From QHCE01 sp038260095 (lineage in GTDB: Bacteria; Actinomycetota; Actinomycetes; Mycobacteriales; QHCE01), in contig JBBSOC010000081.1 in NCBI GenBank assembly GCA_038260095.1, forward strand, positions 1 through 8,155: a stretch of DNA of 8,155 bases. Direction: 5' to 3'. A program made the translations under genes and the position numbers. Under the pieces are notes generated by a model that had not been told where the DNA came from, made no database searches, and saw only the letters and a list, made by a program, of their open reading frames with translations. Every line of letters starts with the position of its first letter. Position 1 is the first letter of the stretch. Below, one piece after another: positions 7,868 to 8,155 of this stretch.

Positions 7868-8155
7868 TCACAGCGGAATGTTCCCATGCTTCTTGGTCGG
7901 TTGGGTCTCGTGCTTGTTCGCCAGCAGCCGCAGCGCACGTCCTACCGCGTGTCTGGTCTGTGCCGGTTCAATTACAGCGTCTAGATAGCCGCGCTCTGCC
8001 GCGATATAAGGGTTCGCCAGCGTCCGTGTGTACTGCTGCGTGAGCTGTTCACGTAACGCATTGGGATCATCTGACTCTGCGAGCTGGCTGCGATACAGCA
8101 CGTTCACCGCGCCAGCCGCCGCCGACTCAGCGCCTCCTGCCGAGCCCGACCTCGG
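7868..8155 (-). CDS. accD5: Propionyl-/acyl-CoA carboxylase beta subunit, C-terminus (N-terminal part beyond right edge)
   Basis: The carboxyltransferase beta subunit moves CO2 from carboxybiotin to propionyl-CoA (or acetyl-CoA), giving methylmalonyl-CoA. Only about the last 95 codons are here. The tail GAVNVLYR...NPYIAAERGYLDAVIEP...TKKHGNIPL matches the very conserved C-terminus of actinobacterial AccD5/PccB (NPYVAAERGYVDAVI, KKHGNVPL). The frame remains open to the window edge, so GTG 8107 is not the true start. The first eight codons visible (8155-8132) read as Gly/Ser/Ala-rich sequence that does not look like the usual PTAEVAVM segment; see the finding on a possible frameshift. The product supplies the substrate of the mutase encoded at 3032-4615. 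Confidence 0.9.
   Translation of the reverse strand, partial: PRSGSAGGAESAAAGAVNVLYRSQLAESDDPNALREQLTQQYTRTLANPYIAAERGYLDAVIEPAQTRHAVGRALRLLANKHETQPTKKHGNIPL

Overview
The window comes from a moderately GC-rich (roughly 58-60 % by eye) actinobacterial chromosome. The closest family matches I recall are mycobacterial: a trimeric-type purine nucleoside phosphorylase, an LpdA-type quinone reductase and an AccD5-type acyl-CoA carboxylase beta subunit. GTG starts are frequent. I infer the order Mycobacteriales (Corynebacterium/Dietzia/Lawsonella/Mycobacterium relatives); genus cannot be fixed from the sequence.

Layout, left to right. (1) The 3' part of an unrecognised, very polar, basic protein that is open to the left edge. 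(2) A purine nucleoside phosphorylase gene on the + strand, with a palindrome between it and gene 1. (3) Convergent to it, on the - strand, a membrane-anchored Ser/Thr protein kinase with no PASTA sensor. (4) Divergent from the kinase across only 64 bp, a stand-alone catalytic subunit of methylmalonyl-CoA mutase lacking the B12-binding domain. (5) A predicted lipoprotein of unknown function. (6) A short, rearranged and decayed second copy of the 3' end of the mutase gene. (7) A HicA-HicB toxin-antitoxin operon on the - strand, with an overlapping promoter/operator and a probably leaderless mRNA. (8) lpdA, a flavoprotein NAD(P)H:quinone reductase, on the + strand. (9) Convergent to it and cut by the right edge, the C-terminus of the propionyl-/acyl-CoA carboxylase beta subunit.

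Functional links. Acyl-CoA carboxylase makes methylmalonyl-CoA from propionyl-CoA, and the mutase interconverts methylmalonyl-CoA and succinyl-CoA, so both ends of the propionate/methylmalonyl route lie within 4 kb. The kinase shares its promoter region with the mutase, which suggests but does not show a regulatory link. The stretch from about 5455 to 6405 (mutase scar, hicBA, low-GC spacer) looks like an accessory insertion between conserved genes. The mutase scar is the most unusual feature: it implies an exchange with a diverged but once functional mutase allele, followed by deletion.

I see no tRNA, rRNA, CRISPR array, transposase or phage structural gene. Apart from the toxin-antitoxin pair, no recognisable defence system is present.
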